The notes under the pieces were generated by a model. That model did no database searches. It was not told the DNA's origin and was given only the letters and a program-made list of their open reading frames with translations. A program made the position numbers and the translations under genes. Positions 36,121 through 47,928 of a stretch of 64,000 nucleotides of DNA are shown here, in pieces. Each line of letters starts with the position of its first letter. The first letter of the stretch is position 1. The DNA comes from Latrodectus hesperus (taxonomy: Eukaryota; Arthropoda; Arachnida; Araneae; Theridiidae): contig CM075862.1 in assembly GCA_037975125.1 (NCBI GenBank), positions 43,833,777-43,897,776 of the forward strand, in the 5' to 3' direction.

Positions 36121-37535
36121 CACAAAATGATGGTTAAATGACTAGGTAGATGAGAACATATCTATATATAATCGGGTATGTGCCACTATTCAACCAGGCG
36201 TTCAAAATTGATGAGATTTTTGACTCTCGCCAATTTTGATTTGAGGTGATGCTGGATAACTAGTGAGGCATTTTAATCGAAAAGTTATATCATTGATGCG
36301 ATATTTTTCCACACCAAATTCTTCTAATATAATTGTCAACGTTTTCTTAGACGATCATGATATATTTTTTAAGCAACTAATGCTTATTGATCTTTCCATT
36401 CTATGAAAAAGTTGTAAGAGCAGAAAGCGAAATATATAAAAATAATCTTCGAGTGTATTAGCCACTATTTTTGTTTTTTGCACAAAATCGTACTAAAAAG
36501 AAATTTATTTGCAGCTTCACTACAAATATTCTGCTTTTAATTATGCTTTTTGATATTATAAATTGAATTATTTTTACACTTTTAAGCAACTATATTTATT
36601 CAACTTTTTATAGAGAGAAATTATTTTTAAATGAAAAATTAATTTTAGCTAGCATTACCGCTTTAATTCAATGATTTGAATCTAACTTTAGTTCAAACCG
36701 TTTGAACATAACACTTCAATAAAAAGTTTAAATATCCAAATTAGAGTAGTCAATAGAAAAGTACGTAATAATGTTAACCATAATGGCAATAATTAATGGA
36801 ATTTTGAGAATTTTTTTAAATTTCTTTGTAACGTTCCTACTAGTACTGGAAAGTTTTGAAAAATGTCACCTTTGAAAAATGTCATTCGTTAGAATATCTT
36901 TCAATAAGTCTTCCTATGAGAATCTATCTCAAAGATAGATTGCTTCAAATTATAAATAACCTTTAGTATACCATATTAAAAAGTTTAATCAAGTCTTGAA
37001 AATTTTTATTTCCATGGATAAGTGATAAGTCATTACAATCATAAGTGCAATAATACATATAAGATATTCTACAGACCTTAAAATTGATGCATGTTTAAAT
37101 GTGGTTTTTTACTACAGTAAATTAAAACTACTCAAGAGACAAAAGATACAATCAAGTGTCTTGATAAACAGTTTATTTTTTATTGACTGGTGAGTTTTAA
37201 TATTTTATAAACATCATTAAATGTTGGAATATCTTTGAAAAAAATGACTTGGCTTAGTTACTCCTAAAAAGCTTACTATGGACAAGCTATAGATAGTCTT
37301 CATAAGAAAAATTTGTTTGCATTTTGAGAAACAATTGTAATAATATTTACTTATATTGAAAAATTTTCAAAAATAATCACAGTTTACAGTTTGGGTTATC
37401 GTTGGAAAAGTACTAATTGTCTTGAACTATTAATTTGCTTTGCTCTTTATTTCTTAATCTTAAATCTTTAATTTATTGCTTTTTCATCAATTAATGAAAA
37501 CTATTGATGAGAAAGCAAGCGATAATCTTCAAGCA

Positions 37536-37566
37536 CAAATTCTCTATCTCAGAGATAGAGAATTTG
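37536..37566. repeat. Perfect 31-bp palindrome next to a long (TA)n tract
   Basis: CAAATTCTCTATCTC and GAGATAGAGAATTTG are exact reverse complements separated by one base. The palindrome is followed almost at once by about 131 bp of (TA)n. A weaker relative, AATCTATCT..AGATAGATT, lies at 36921-36941. Confidence 0.92.
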
Positions 37567-37568
37567 TG

Positions 37569-37705
<137 letters not shown>

Positions 37706-38589
37706 CTCAGTCTCTAAGATAAATAACTAACAAGTTGTAAGAGGTACAAAAATTAACGTCTAAAATAATTATGTTCAATTGAAATGACACTTGTCACTGT
37801 TTACTAGAAAGCTATTGGTTTCAAAAACTATAAACAGTTAGGATAAAATAATAGTATGTGCAAAATAAATTTAAATTTATGTAAAGGTAATCTTTGTTCT
37901 CTGAAATGTATACGAGGCAGAATAGTGGAAAGTACAAAAATTGCAGAAAAGCAATCCATAATTTCTATATATTCAAATTTCACCTTAATTTTTACATGGG
38001 TTTTACTGTCTGTTTTAAGCTGATAAGTTGAATATTTTACGAAAATTTACAGATAAACTTAGGAAAGCCTGAGAATGTTATATTACTGAATATTTATAAC
38101 TTAATAAGGGATTCGCTCTTTGTCTGAAGAGATTGTCGGGAAGACCTAAACATATCCTTTAAGATACTATAGTTTAATCTTTATAAATGAGTATAACTCT
38201 TTTTTACTTAAAATTTTTAGGATATTTAATAGGATGTTTGAAGTTTAAATAGTTTTTAAGTTTACTTAAAACTGAGGCTTGAAATAATATGAATTAATTA
38301 ACCATACAAAGCTTTTGTTAAAAACCATGAAACAAGAAAGAAGAGTTATGGAATAAAAGAAAATGTTATTGGAACATTTAATTAATTTTAAATTGAAAAA
38401 ATTTAATTTAAAATTATTTTACTTATTTAGTTAGGGAAAATCCATATTTTAACTTAAATCACTAAAAATAAAATCTCTCTTCTTCCAATCAGAAACAATA
38501 CATTTCTATAGAAATATTCAGCAAAGCATTTAACTTTTATTCTTTGTGGAAAAATCGAATGAAAAAAAGGTGTAAAAACTAAAACAAAG

Positions 38590-39070
38590 ATTTCTTAAAG
38601 TGAGATGCTTCCAGCTTATACCGAAAAGAAAGCAAAATTTCTTCTCTCTCTCTCTCTTTGCTATCTTTTACAATCATCTTTTAAACTCAACCGCAAAACC
38701 GTTAAATCCCTTTTTCCCAAATCTAGTTTCTCTTTTTTCCCTACTCTTCCCTAAATGCTTTTCATTCCCTTTTATTTTTGCTCAGCGACTACCTATGTAA
38801 CATGCATCCAGCTGATTCTGAGATCCTTTCAAAACAGATAAAGGGAATATAATACTCGGGAAGAGTTGGAACACTTTACTTGTTTTCTCCCTTTCGCTGC
38901 GAGAATTGGGATCGAAAATCTATTACAATTCAATTGAAGTTTCATTTTCGATTGAGAGTTGGATCCAACTCCACAGCATACGACATTTGTATTTCTTTTG
39001 GTTGAAAAGCATGCGTTTTTTTAGAGATTATTTTCACCGTCAGGGAAAAGTAGTGCGGCAAAAATTTAAA
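38590..39070. promoter_or_regulatory. Higher-complexity island (candidate regulatory element)
   Basis: A pyrimidine-rich left part is followed by a mixed segment (GCATCCAGCTGATTCTGAGA near 38804, TTTCGCTGCGAGAATTGGGA near 38892). No exon signals are seen. Confidence 0.3.
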
Positions 39071-39094
39071 ATAACAGTAGAAGAATAAAGATAA

Positions 39095-39610
39095 TATTAT
39101 TCAAATGACATTCATTAAAAATATTTTATAATACTGTTTCAATATTACTTTCATTATAATGATAAAATAATAAAAAAACTTTAAATAAAGTAGTATAAAT
39201 GTTAAAGCAATATTACGTAAAAGAGATAGATATGCATTACAAATAGTTTATTAATAATTATTTCAGAATATTGTGTTACACGGTAAAATAATGTAAAAAA
39301 AATTGAAGCAGTAGTAGAAAGGCTAAAAGATTATACTTCAAATGATATTCATTAAAAATATTTCATTCATAGTATTTCAGAATTACTTTTTATTGTTGTG
39401 GTACAGTAATGTAGGAAACTTGAAATAATAGAAGATTTAAAACAAAACTACTCAAATGATATATTCATTAAAAGCTAATTCAATAATAGTTTCAAGATTA
39501 TTGTTATCGTAAAGTAATGTAGGAAAGCTTGAAATAAGAGTCGATAGTGAAAAATTAAAGTAACATTAACCAAATGATATTCATTAAAAATATATTTATT
39601 CGAGAAATGT
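39095..39610. repeat. Degenerate ~117-bp tandem repeat, about 4.4 copies
   Basis: CAAATGATATTCATTAAAA-type words lie near 39101, 39339, 39453 and 39570. Each is followed by TTTCAGAATTACTTT-like and GTAATGTAGGAAACTTGAAA-like words. The spacings are about 238 (two units), 115 and 117. One unit near 39220 is badly decayed. Confidence 0.75.
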
Positions 39611-39829
39611 ATTAAATTCATAAAGGATATAAAATACCTTGAAACATTTGTAGCTCACCACAAACCGATTGTTAAGAGAGAGTGAGGATCTAATATTTTG
39701 CACAATAGATACCAAACTGGAGGAAGCAAATACTTGAATTGAATCACTTCGAAAAAAAATTACTGGTTGGGCTTAATGTGGCCTAGTTAGTAAGCGCTAG
39801 TACATGTCCCTGTGGCTAGCCTAGAGCCA

Positions 39830-40090
39830 TTACCAAATTAGTACTACTACTAGCCATTACCAAATTAGATGGAAGCAGCTTGAAGGGAGTCTTCATAATT
39901 TCAAAGCAGGGACCGAAAGAAAACTCTAATCCTCACCTCACACCTCCAGACGCATCATTTCACTTAGAAGACATTGCGACTATGACCTATTTAATATCCA
40001 CAGCCGCCCTTAATGAATATGACCAATATTCAGTTAAGTTGGGATATGAACTCAATACCTTCCGATAATCAGAACGTCTCGCCTTATCAG
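39830..40090 (-). repeat. Decayed SINE family A copy
   Basis: The minus strand shows family A words in order: a head remnant near 40085 (GAAGGTATTGAGTTCATATC in place of the B box), GTCGCAATGTCTTCTAAGTG, TTGAAATTATGAAGACTCCC and GCTGCTTCCATCTAATTTGG. The low end carries a small tandem duplication of TAGCCATTACCAAATTAG. Confidence 0.7.
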
Positions 40091-40959
40091 CCTCTTCATT
40101 CTGGTATTGGCATTGTTGAACAGCTGAAGATCCATGATGCTTTTGCATTCAGATTACTGGCTTAGAGGTTTTCTGGATTTTTTATCTTGCGATCTGTGAA
40201 TATGTCCCACACTTTATGTAAGCCCCTAGCAAAGCGAATGCGCAAGGAAAAAAATATCACAACAACTTCTAGTTAAGATGTCCACTATGCACAAGTTGTA
40301 GTTATTGCTGGTTATGAAGTAATAGATTTCAAGAATATTATTTCAAGGAATAACTGAGAAAATTTGAAGACTTCCACATTTTTAACGTAAAAATGTAGTT
40401 CTAAAATTTTCAAAAGACGGAAAAAAATTGCTAAGACAAAAAGGTAAGACACAAATGATTGCTAATGACGGATGAAAATTGCTAAGACACAAATGAAACC
40501 ATTCATAATTGAAAAAATGAAAAAATATATTTCTTCTTAATTTGATGCATAATCATAATTTTTATGCATAAATATGAACATTAAAACAATCATTTCTATA
40601 ACTGCAGTGAATTAGGATTGAATAATTATTGCCAGTTTAATTTTGTTAACAAATGCTTGAGTTACATAAGAACACCTGAGTTTTTAACTACCAAATTAAA
40701 AGTAAATTTTATAATGTCAACTGACACAACAATTAAACAGCATTTAGGAATTTGAAGAATAATCATTCGAAATATGTGTTATTCGGTGCACTTAGATATA
40801 AGTCTTTTGCATGACTTCGTATGTTTTTGTAAAGTTATTGATGCACAGTTGTATTTGTATGTATCACAATTTCACTTAGCTTCCAACAGCTAAAAGAATA
40901 ACATTTCTGCAGATTACGTGTCAAAGCCAAAACACACGTGTGTGCCTGAAAAGAATATT

Positions 40960-42000
40960 TTAGAAGCATGGTGAAACCCTGCGTTCAATTTGGCGCCTCC
41001 TTCATCTAACGTAAGAGATGGGGAGGAAAACTATCATTCTATGCAAATGGAGAAAAAACCTGGCTTAAAACAACTTTTGGGGGTAATATCGGAAGTGTCA
41101 CGGAGAAATATCATTTGAAGAAATAATCCCGGAATCAATTCTGTTTTTGTAATAGCAACCCACCGGAACAAAAAGATAAAAAAAAGAAGAAGAAACTCGA
41201 CTTTCTCCTGATTTTTTAAGATTCGAAAATGATACTAAAAAGAAAGAAAAAAATGTAAATCTTCATCCCTTTGCCAGGAACTCCACGCGTTTTCTCAAGC
41301 CGAGATATGACGCGCGCACATGGTCTGCATGTAAAACTTATTCAAAATTTTACTTCGGAAAATTGAAAACAACGCAAGCAGACGTAACACAAAGAGAGAG
41401 AAAGAGAGGAGAAGGAAAAAAATGGAAGAGAGGGTTGAGAGATAAAAAAAATGATCAAAAGAAACGCCATTCCATAATTTAAAATACACAAGGATTGCCA
41501 TTGGAGTCACTGGAGTCTGAGAACAACTTTCAATTGAGTGTGCACGAGCAGCAGCCGAGCACCCTCGGCAGCTCTGATGGAAACGGTGTTGGGGTGGGCG
41601 AGAGCGTGCATTATGGATATAGGCTCGGATGCGACAGACTGGGGGTGTTTATGCAAATAGGTTGAGGACTCAGCGAGTTGTCTGAGACAGCTGCGTCCCC
41701 TCTCCGACAGAGGGGTCGGTTTGCCCGCTGGAGAGGTCTACAAATAAGGAGAGCTTGCCTTTGATCCACTATTAAAACGGATTTCGGAGTAGCAAGAGGG
41801 GAAGGCGTCTATTGAATAGGGGTCACCTGTGAATAGAAAGGGGTGATGATGCCGCCCGCTCTAGTCTCATAACAAACCTCATTTGTTTTACCGGATCGCA
41901 GAAGGATAATCTTGGATTGCAGTAGGACCAGGGAACCGGCGGGGATTTTATAATACAAAATCCTTCAGAAATAATTGGAAATTTTTTTTCAATAGTTGTC
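40960..42000. promoter_or_regulatory. Largest GC-rich island, about 1 kb (candidate enhancer or promoter)
   Basis: This is the richest non-repeat block in the window. The core at 41520-41840 has GCAGCAGCCGAGCACCCTCG, GGGGTGGGCGAGAGCGTG, TTTATGCAAATAG (an octamer-like word) and a CCTCTCCGACAGAGG partial palindrome. Frames are short on both strands and no splice-bounded exon emerges, though an untranslated first exon could look like this. Roles as promoter or enhancer are inference. Confidence 0.4.
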
Positions 42001-42734
42001 ATTTTCATCGCTTGTATTTCAATATAGTTCGTTAGTGCGAATATATGTAGCAGCTTTTCTCTCTAATTAAAATTTAATAAAAAATGTTGTTGGTGAAATC
42101 CAAACTTCTTAAAAGCTTTTTTATAAACTTAGTTTTACTAGTATCATTTCTTAATGATTATTTTACTAAATTTCTTCAGAAGTTCGTTATTTGCGATTAG
42201 CGATCTCCAGGAAGTATTTGAACTTAATTTTTAAACAAAAAAGTATGAATGGCATGTATCACCCAAGATTAAAGTGAGTCTCATTATTCGGTTAAATGAA
42301 ATTATTAATCATTAGATTGTTGGATTCTTCTCAACTGGATTTGACAGTCCGGACACTTCTACTAAAAGTATTTAGTACCAATATATTGTTATGGTAGTAA
42401 TATCCCTTGAGAAAAAGAGGCCTGAAAAATAGATTTTTTAACTATTTTTAATGAATTTTTCAAATTACTCTTGCATTTTATAGAATTTTTATTTATCTCA
42501 CAACTAAGAAATCCCTGTGACATCACACTATTCATTATATTATACATGGGCGTTAATTTCTAAAAAGAATAATAAAAATTAGAAAAAATGTATATGAGAA
42601 ACTTTAAGATAGATATTTAAAAAGGTATTATGTGTAAAGAAAGAAAGTTAGTTTTATATCATTCAATTAAGTTCAAGCAAATTAATTAATAATTGATCAA
42701 TTACAACAATTTTAAGAATTATTGCTATTGAAAT

Positions 42735-43235
42735 AATCTAGCAATTTATCAATAATTTCAGCAGGTTCAGAACGTAAATACACAGTGGATAGTAAAATAA
42801 CTTTACAACTTTCAAGTCGGGTTAACTGTCTACTGTATGAAGACAAACAATCCAATGAGTTTGCTGTCTTTTTCACTTGTATATTGCAATACAAAATGTG
42901 TGAAGAACTTTACATTTTACAATTTTTCCAAATAATGATTGCATATATTTTTATTTGAATTGTTAAATGACTGCACTATATTAAATAACTGCTTACAATA
43001 TTTAAAAGTGTTTCCAAAGAGCGAAAGCGCACAGTGGATAATAAAATAAACTCACAACAGCTTTCAATGTCATTTAACTGAGCACGTCAAGTCACACAAT
43101 CCGATGTATTTTCTGTTTTCATCATTGGTATATTGCAATGCAAAATGTCTGAAGAAATCTACATTTCACAATTTTTCAAATTAATGACTGCTTACCTTAA
43201 CTGATTACATTTTTTAAAACTCAACCCATGATTAT
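42735..43235. repeat. 249-bp tandem duplication
   Basis: CACAGTGGATAGTAAAATAA at 42781 recurs as CACAGTGGATAATAAAATAA at 43030. The following sequence (TTTCAA.TC, AACTG, CACAATCCGATG-like, GTATATTGCAATGCAAAATG, ACATTTCACAATTTTTC) also repeats in the same order. The copies are roughly 80% alike, so the duplication is old. Confidence 0.85.
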
Positions 43236-43309
43236 ACACTCAAAACATTTTTGGTTTAAAATGCCAGCACTTGCCTCACAGTAAACCGACTCTGACAACA
43301 TTCTATCAT

Positions 43310-43870
43310 ATTGTTGCCAAATTTAAAGAGCAGCGGCTCGGGAAGCAGGTGTACTTCCAAGATCCTGGTCTGCAGCGAGTGCACGGTCCCCCAGCCAGCT
43401 TAAGTCGCCTTGTTGCAGAGAACGACAACAAACACCTTTGGCTTTCTCCTCATCAGGCGGTGTTGCATATTGGCTTTCAGTGGACAACTTCCTCTCGTAA
43501 TTATGCAAATGTTGATGTTGTGCGGTGGCTGCGATTGAAGCTCGTTAGCGCAGAGCCGTAAGGACACTACACTATTGATTCTGTTCCTTGGGTCAGGTGC
43601 GGCAAGCCTCACTAATGATTTCCTAAGGTCCCGCCCGCCCCCGCCTCAAATATATATTTGTGTTTAAAGCCGCTCTCCAGAACTAATTGACCCGTCGCAA
43701 GCGAGTGGACTGACTTTGTTTGCCCTACAAATACATTAAAAGGAGACCTTGGAAAAATGAATCCCTTCTAAACGCTCTGAAGGCATCGCGGGTCGACAGA
43801 GTTCCCGGCTCTTAGATCGGTTCGGTTGTGACTGAGAATTTGATCTTTCTTGTTCTTTGAAAATAGTGCC
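43310..43870. promoter_or_regulatory. GC-rich island (candidate regulatory element)
   Basis: This is a compact high-complexity block (TCCCCCAGCCAGCTTAAGTC near 43388, GCGATTGAAGCTCGTTAGCG near 43531, CGCCCGCCCCCGCCTCAAAT near 43631, GGCATCGCGGGTCGACAGAG near 43782). Frames of 60-96 codons exist on both strands, but none has acceptor and donor sites in agreement. Confidence 0.38.
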
Positions 43871-44697
43871 TTTACAGGTCATAAGAATTGCAAGCTAATT
43901 TTAACAAAGCTTGAAATATTTAGCATTAAATACGCGGATGCTAAAGTTATTCAATATTATGAAAAGCGTGAAATAGAATTAAATTGATTGTAAACCATCA
44001 AAATATATCGCAAAATTTCTTTTCCATTTGATATCTGATTAAATTTAATTCCTAAAGCACACATTTGGTGTGAATCTAATTAATATTATAAGTTATTTCT
44101 TTTTCAAATTTCTTTTTTAATTAAATTATTTCCATAATTTATGTTAAATTGAATTATTTCTAAATACAAAAACTAACCATTACAAATTCTATAGATTAGG
44201 TGGCCGGATTTACGTTTAAATTACATTTGAAGTACTGTGTAGCATAACTATGATAAAAAATCTCCAACAATATTCTCATGTTATAATTTCATTTTATTAT
44301 GATATATCGATTATTTACACAATTTTATTATTTTTTTTCACTCTATAAAACAGATCAGAACTGTTGTAGAGTATTTCATAATATTTATTGAGAATTGTAT
44401 CCCAGGACATTTCAAAGGTAATGGATCTTATTCAAGTGATGTAAGGATGGCAAACCAGAAAATTCTCCATATACTGTGTGTGTTCAAATGTGCAGACAGA
44501 AAAAAAGGAGCGTGATCCAGTTCTCGTAGATGAACAATGACTGGAATAAAGCATGAAACCCTGCCACACCGAAGAGCACTATTTACTCACTCATACTTAA
44601 TAAGATCAATGATATTAATTTATTATAATGTTCATAATATTTAGAATTTTATTTTTAAGCTAATGATTTGCTATATTTTGCAAATTTCATGAAACAG

Positions 44698-44985
44698 TTG
44701 AATTATGGCTTGTCAATTAGGACGTCGTTCTCAAAATCGGCGGGTAATGAGTTCGAATCCCGGTTTGTCTGAAGATCCGTCGTATTCACTAAAGTTTGCT
44801 GAGACTTATTAAACAGGTGTTGGTTGCAATGTACTCCAAAAGAAATGATATTCTTGAGGGTGGCAAGACAAGTTTTGGAAAGATCTTTTGCTTGGTTGCC
44901 ACTTCTAAATTACGAAGACTTCTACTTAACTGGTTAAGCTCAACTCCGGTACATGCAAATTATTCTTTAACACCATATGTTATAC
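44698..44985 (+). repeat. SINE family A, plus orientation
   Basis: The head carries TTGTCAATTAGGACGTCG (A-box region) and a good B box GAGTTCGAATCCCGG, followed by family A body words: AGATCCGTCGTATTCACTAA, GGTTGCAATGTACTCCAAAA and CTAAATTACGAAGACTTC. It ends near 44985. A 66-codon frame inside it is a repeat artefact. Confidence 0.78.
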
Positions 44986-45299
44986 AAAAGTGTTAATTCA
45001 ATAATACAATTCTCTTGATAATTGTGGCAATCAACTAGCATAAATTATCGCAATTATCTAAAGACATGCGTTAAGGCAGGAAAATATAATTCTTAAGTCA
45101 ATCCATTCATTCGCGAGTTATGTTCTGAAAATTTAACGATATTTCGGTTTTTAGGAATAAAGATCTGGAATTCATTTTATCTCTCGCGTTCCTCATTTCG
45201 GACACCTTTATAATGGATCAATTTTCCTTTGCTTAACATTTTGAGACAGATTAATATCATACATAATGAAAACTCTCAAGTGCTCACAACAAAAACTGT

Positions 45300-45420
45300 A
45301 AATGCAGAAACGCTGCATCCATTTTACGTAGTTCAACAGTGGCTGAAATCGAACCAGAAATCTTCCACTCAAAAGTGAATGATCTTATGATTATGCCACG
45401 ATTGTTAGGATCTCCCATGA
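45300..45420 (-). repeat. Probable tRNA-like SINE remnant
   Basis: On the minus strand TGGTTCGATTTC (B-box-like) follows TGGCATAATCATAAGATCAT at about tRNA spacing. The body is not assignable. A chance match is possible. Confidence 0.35.
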
Positions 45421-45544
45421 GAATTCTCCTACTGAGAAAGCTAATAAATTTATTTATTAAAGTACATTTATTCATATAAAATAAACAAAATTCATTTTTC
45501 ATTTAAAAATAAAAAATAATTGATGACAACATACTGTTGTCGTT

Positions 45545-45800
45545 GTTATTATTTATGATACTTGGACAAGCCATGCTCCCTAGCCAAAGACTACGTGAAA
45601 TGAAGTCAGAAGGGTGCGTCGTTCGTTTAACCAGAGCACCATGAAGGTGAAAGTACGTTTTTGGTCCAAGATTCCTCCCATAGATGGCACCACCAGAGGT
45701 TCCACTCCCTCAATTTTGACATTGATCTGGAGGGAAAGGAAATTTTCTCCAGATCTTTACTCCCATGGTAACTGCTTAACGACCGACCACAGGACTTTCG
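45545..45800 (-). repeat. Diverged SINE family B copy
   Basis: The segment GATACTTGGACAAGCCATGC through AGAGCACCATGAAGGTGAAA closely matches 34897-34995, the 3' part of the second family B subtype. The remainder to about 45800 is unlike the other copies except for a weak B-box-like region (GGAATCGAAAGTCC on the minus strand). Confidence 0.6.
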
Positions 45801-46419
45801 ATTCCACAGATCTACTAAATCAATTCCATGAAATCATCCCTTTTTATTGCTTATGAATATATAAAAATTATTGCATCCAAAAATTATTCCTCTATCAACA
45901 ATTAAAATAATATTTTCAATCCTATAAGCAAAGATTTTATAATCAAAAAGCTCATTTGTTATACGAAAATATTACATAATCTCTGAAAATTCAGAATTAG
46001 TCCCATGAACAAGATAGAAAGAAATAAGCATCTCATCAATCACGCTGTCTTGAAAAATATCCAATAACTGAATTATTTAAGTGTAAACATTAATTATCAT
46101 TCCCAAGGTGAAAAACTGCTGTGTGCTAACATGAGTAAGACATATAGTATTTACTTTCAATTAAAATAATGAGCGCCGATTGTTCTTCGAAAAGGAGAAC
46201 AATGAATATATTTTTACAATTTATTTAAATTAAACACAATTAGAAGCTATGACGTAAGTTAAACACACACACAGTTTTGTTTTAAAAAGGACCAAAATCT
46301 CAAACTCCTTATCCATATTTTTCTTGCGATGGTCCAGCATTAAATTATGAAGATGTTCAAAAATATTATTTTTGCTTGAAGTGGTCCGTAAATTGCATCA
46401 ATAACAAGATTATGAGATG

Positions 46420-46980
46420 TTCTTTGCCAGAACTCCCCCCTTTATATTCCGATAATTATAAAGCTGACAAGTACACATTACCCAAATCCGATAATTCCCG
46501 CTTTCTTTGCAATTACGATATTTTTTTTCCTTCGCCCAGCAGTCAGGTCTCTTCTCTTTTAGACGCTAATTCTTTAATAAAGTGAATAGGAATTAATTCG
46601 AGCAAACCGCAACGGCTTAATTTGATAACGTGTATTATAAACGGAAACTTTTACAAGCTTTTCGTGGATGTTGCCATTCTGCGCAACAAAGAGAAGGGGA
46701 AAAAACTTGGATAAATAAAGTGGGAGGGGAAGGACGGAAGGGTGCGAATTTTTTTTCTTCTTATCGAAAAGTGAGTGATTAGCCGTGACCAATTCCTCGA
46801 CAATTATTCTAGTTTCGTCAAGTGGAAGACTAAGTCGAGGAATCAACACTAACAACTTCCTTTGAGGAGTTAGTCTCTCGTCCTTTTTCTTTTTCCATTT
46901 CTGCCCATCACAGGGAAGGGTTACTTTGGCGACCATTTGGCAAGTTATTTGCTCGCCAAAGAACGCCAAATATCCATTAT
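46420..46980. promoter_or_regulatory. Island of higher complexity (candidate regulatory element)
   Basis: The block runs from CAGAACTCCCCCCTTTATAT to AAGAACGCCAAATATCCATT. A 131-codon minus-strand frame crosses it without usable splice sites and with a chance-like composition. Confidence 0.32.
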
Positions 46981-47509
46981 CTTTAATAAGCTAAATATGT
47001 AAATCATTTTAGGAAAATCAGGAAAAGTACTATATCTGTGTGTGTGTGTGCAAGCACTTTATACAGATAAATTCAATTTGGATTAAAAATGACGGATGGT
47101 TAAAATACACGATACCTCAAAAATTAATTCAGCATTAACGAAAAATAAAGACAAAAAAGTTTGCTAGCTATAAATATAATCACAAAGCGTATTTAATTCT
47201 TAAGATAAATCACTTTAAAGTTATTATTACATATCTTCCCTTCACTTTCTATTATCGACAAATTTATTTTGAAATTTATTTCTTATTATCTAATATTCTA
47301 AAGTTTTTACTCATTATAAAATTAATGCAATATTCAAATAATAAATAAAAAATTTTACCAAGCTATATTCTCTAATATTTTAATAAAGAAAATTACCTAA
47401 CTAATAAAATTAATTTAGTATGGAGCTTTGCTTAGACTGTGTTAATAAATTGTACAGAGCTTCTCAAAAGTCAAAAACTGTAACTGATCATAAAAAAGTC
47501 AAAATTTTG

Positions 47510-47928
<419 letters not shown>

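Noticed and set aside
35769..36137. 122-codon plus-strand frame
   Set aside because: Ends in a pyrimidine-rich tract read as Phe/Leu; no exon signals.
41641..41658. POU octamer ATGCAAAT in islands
   Set aside because: The word also occurs in many AT-rich non-island places (for example near 15730, 24138, 31449 and 34935); its number fits base composition.
43271..43561. 96-codon plus-strand frame in a GC-rich island
   Set aside because: Opposite-strand frames are equally open and no splice sites agree; treated as non-coding island.
46574..46969. 131-codon minus-strand open frame
   Set aside because: No acceptor or donor in phase and no recognisable motif.
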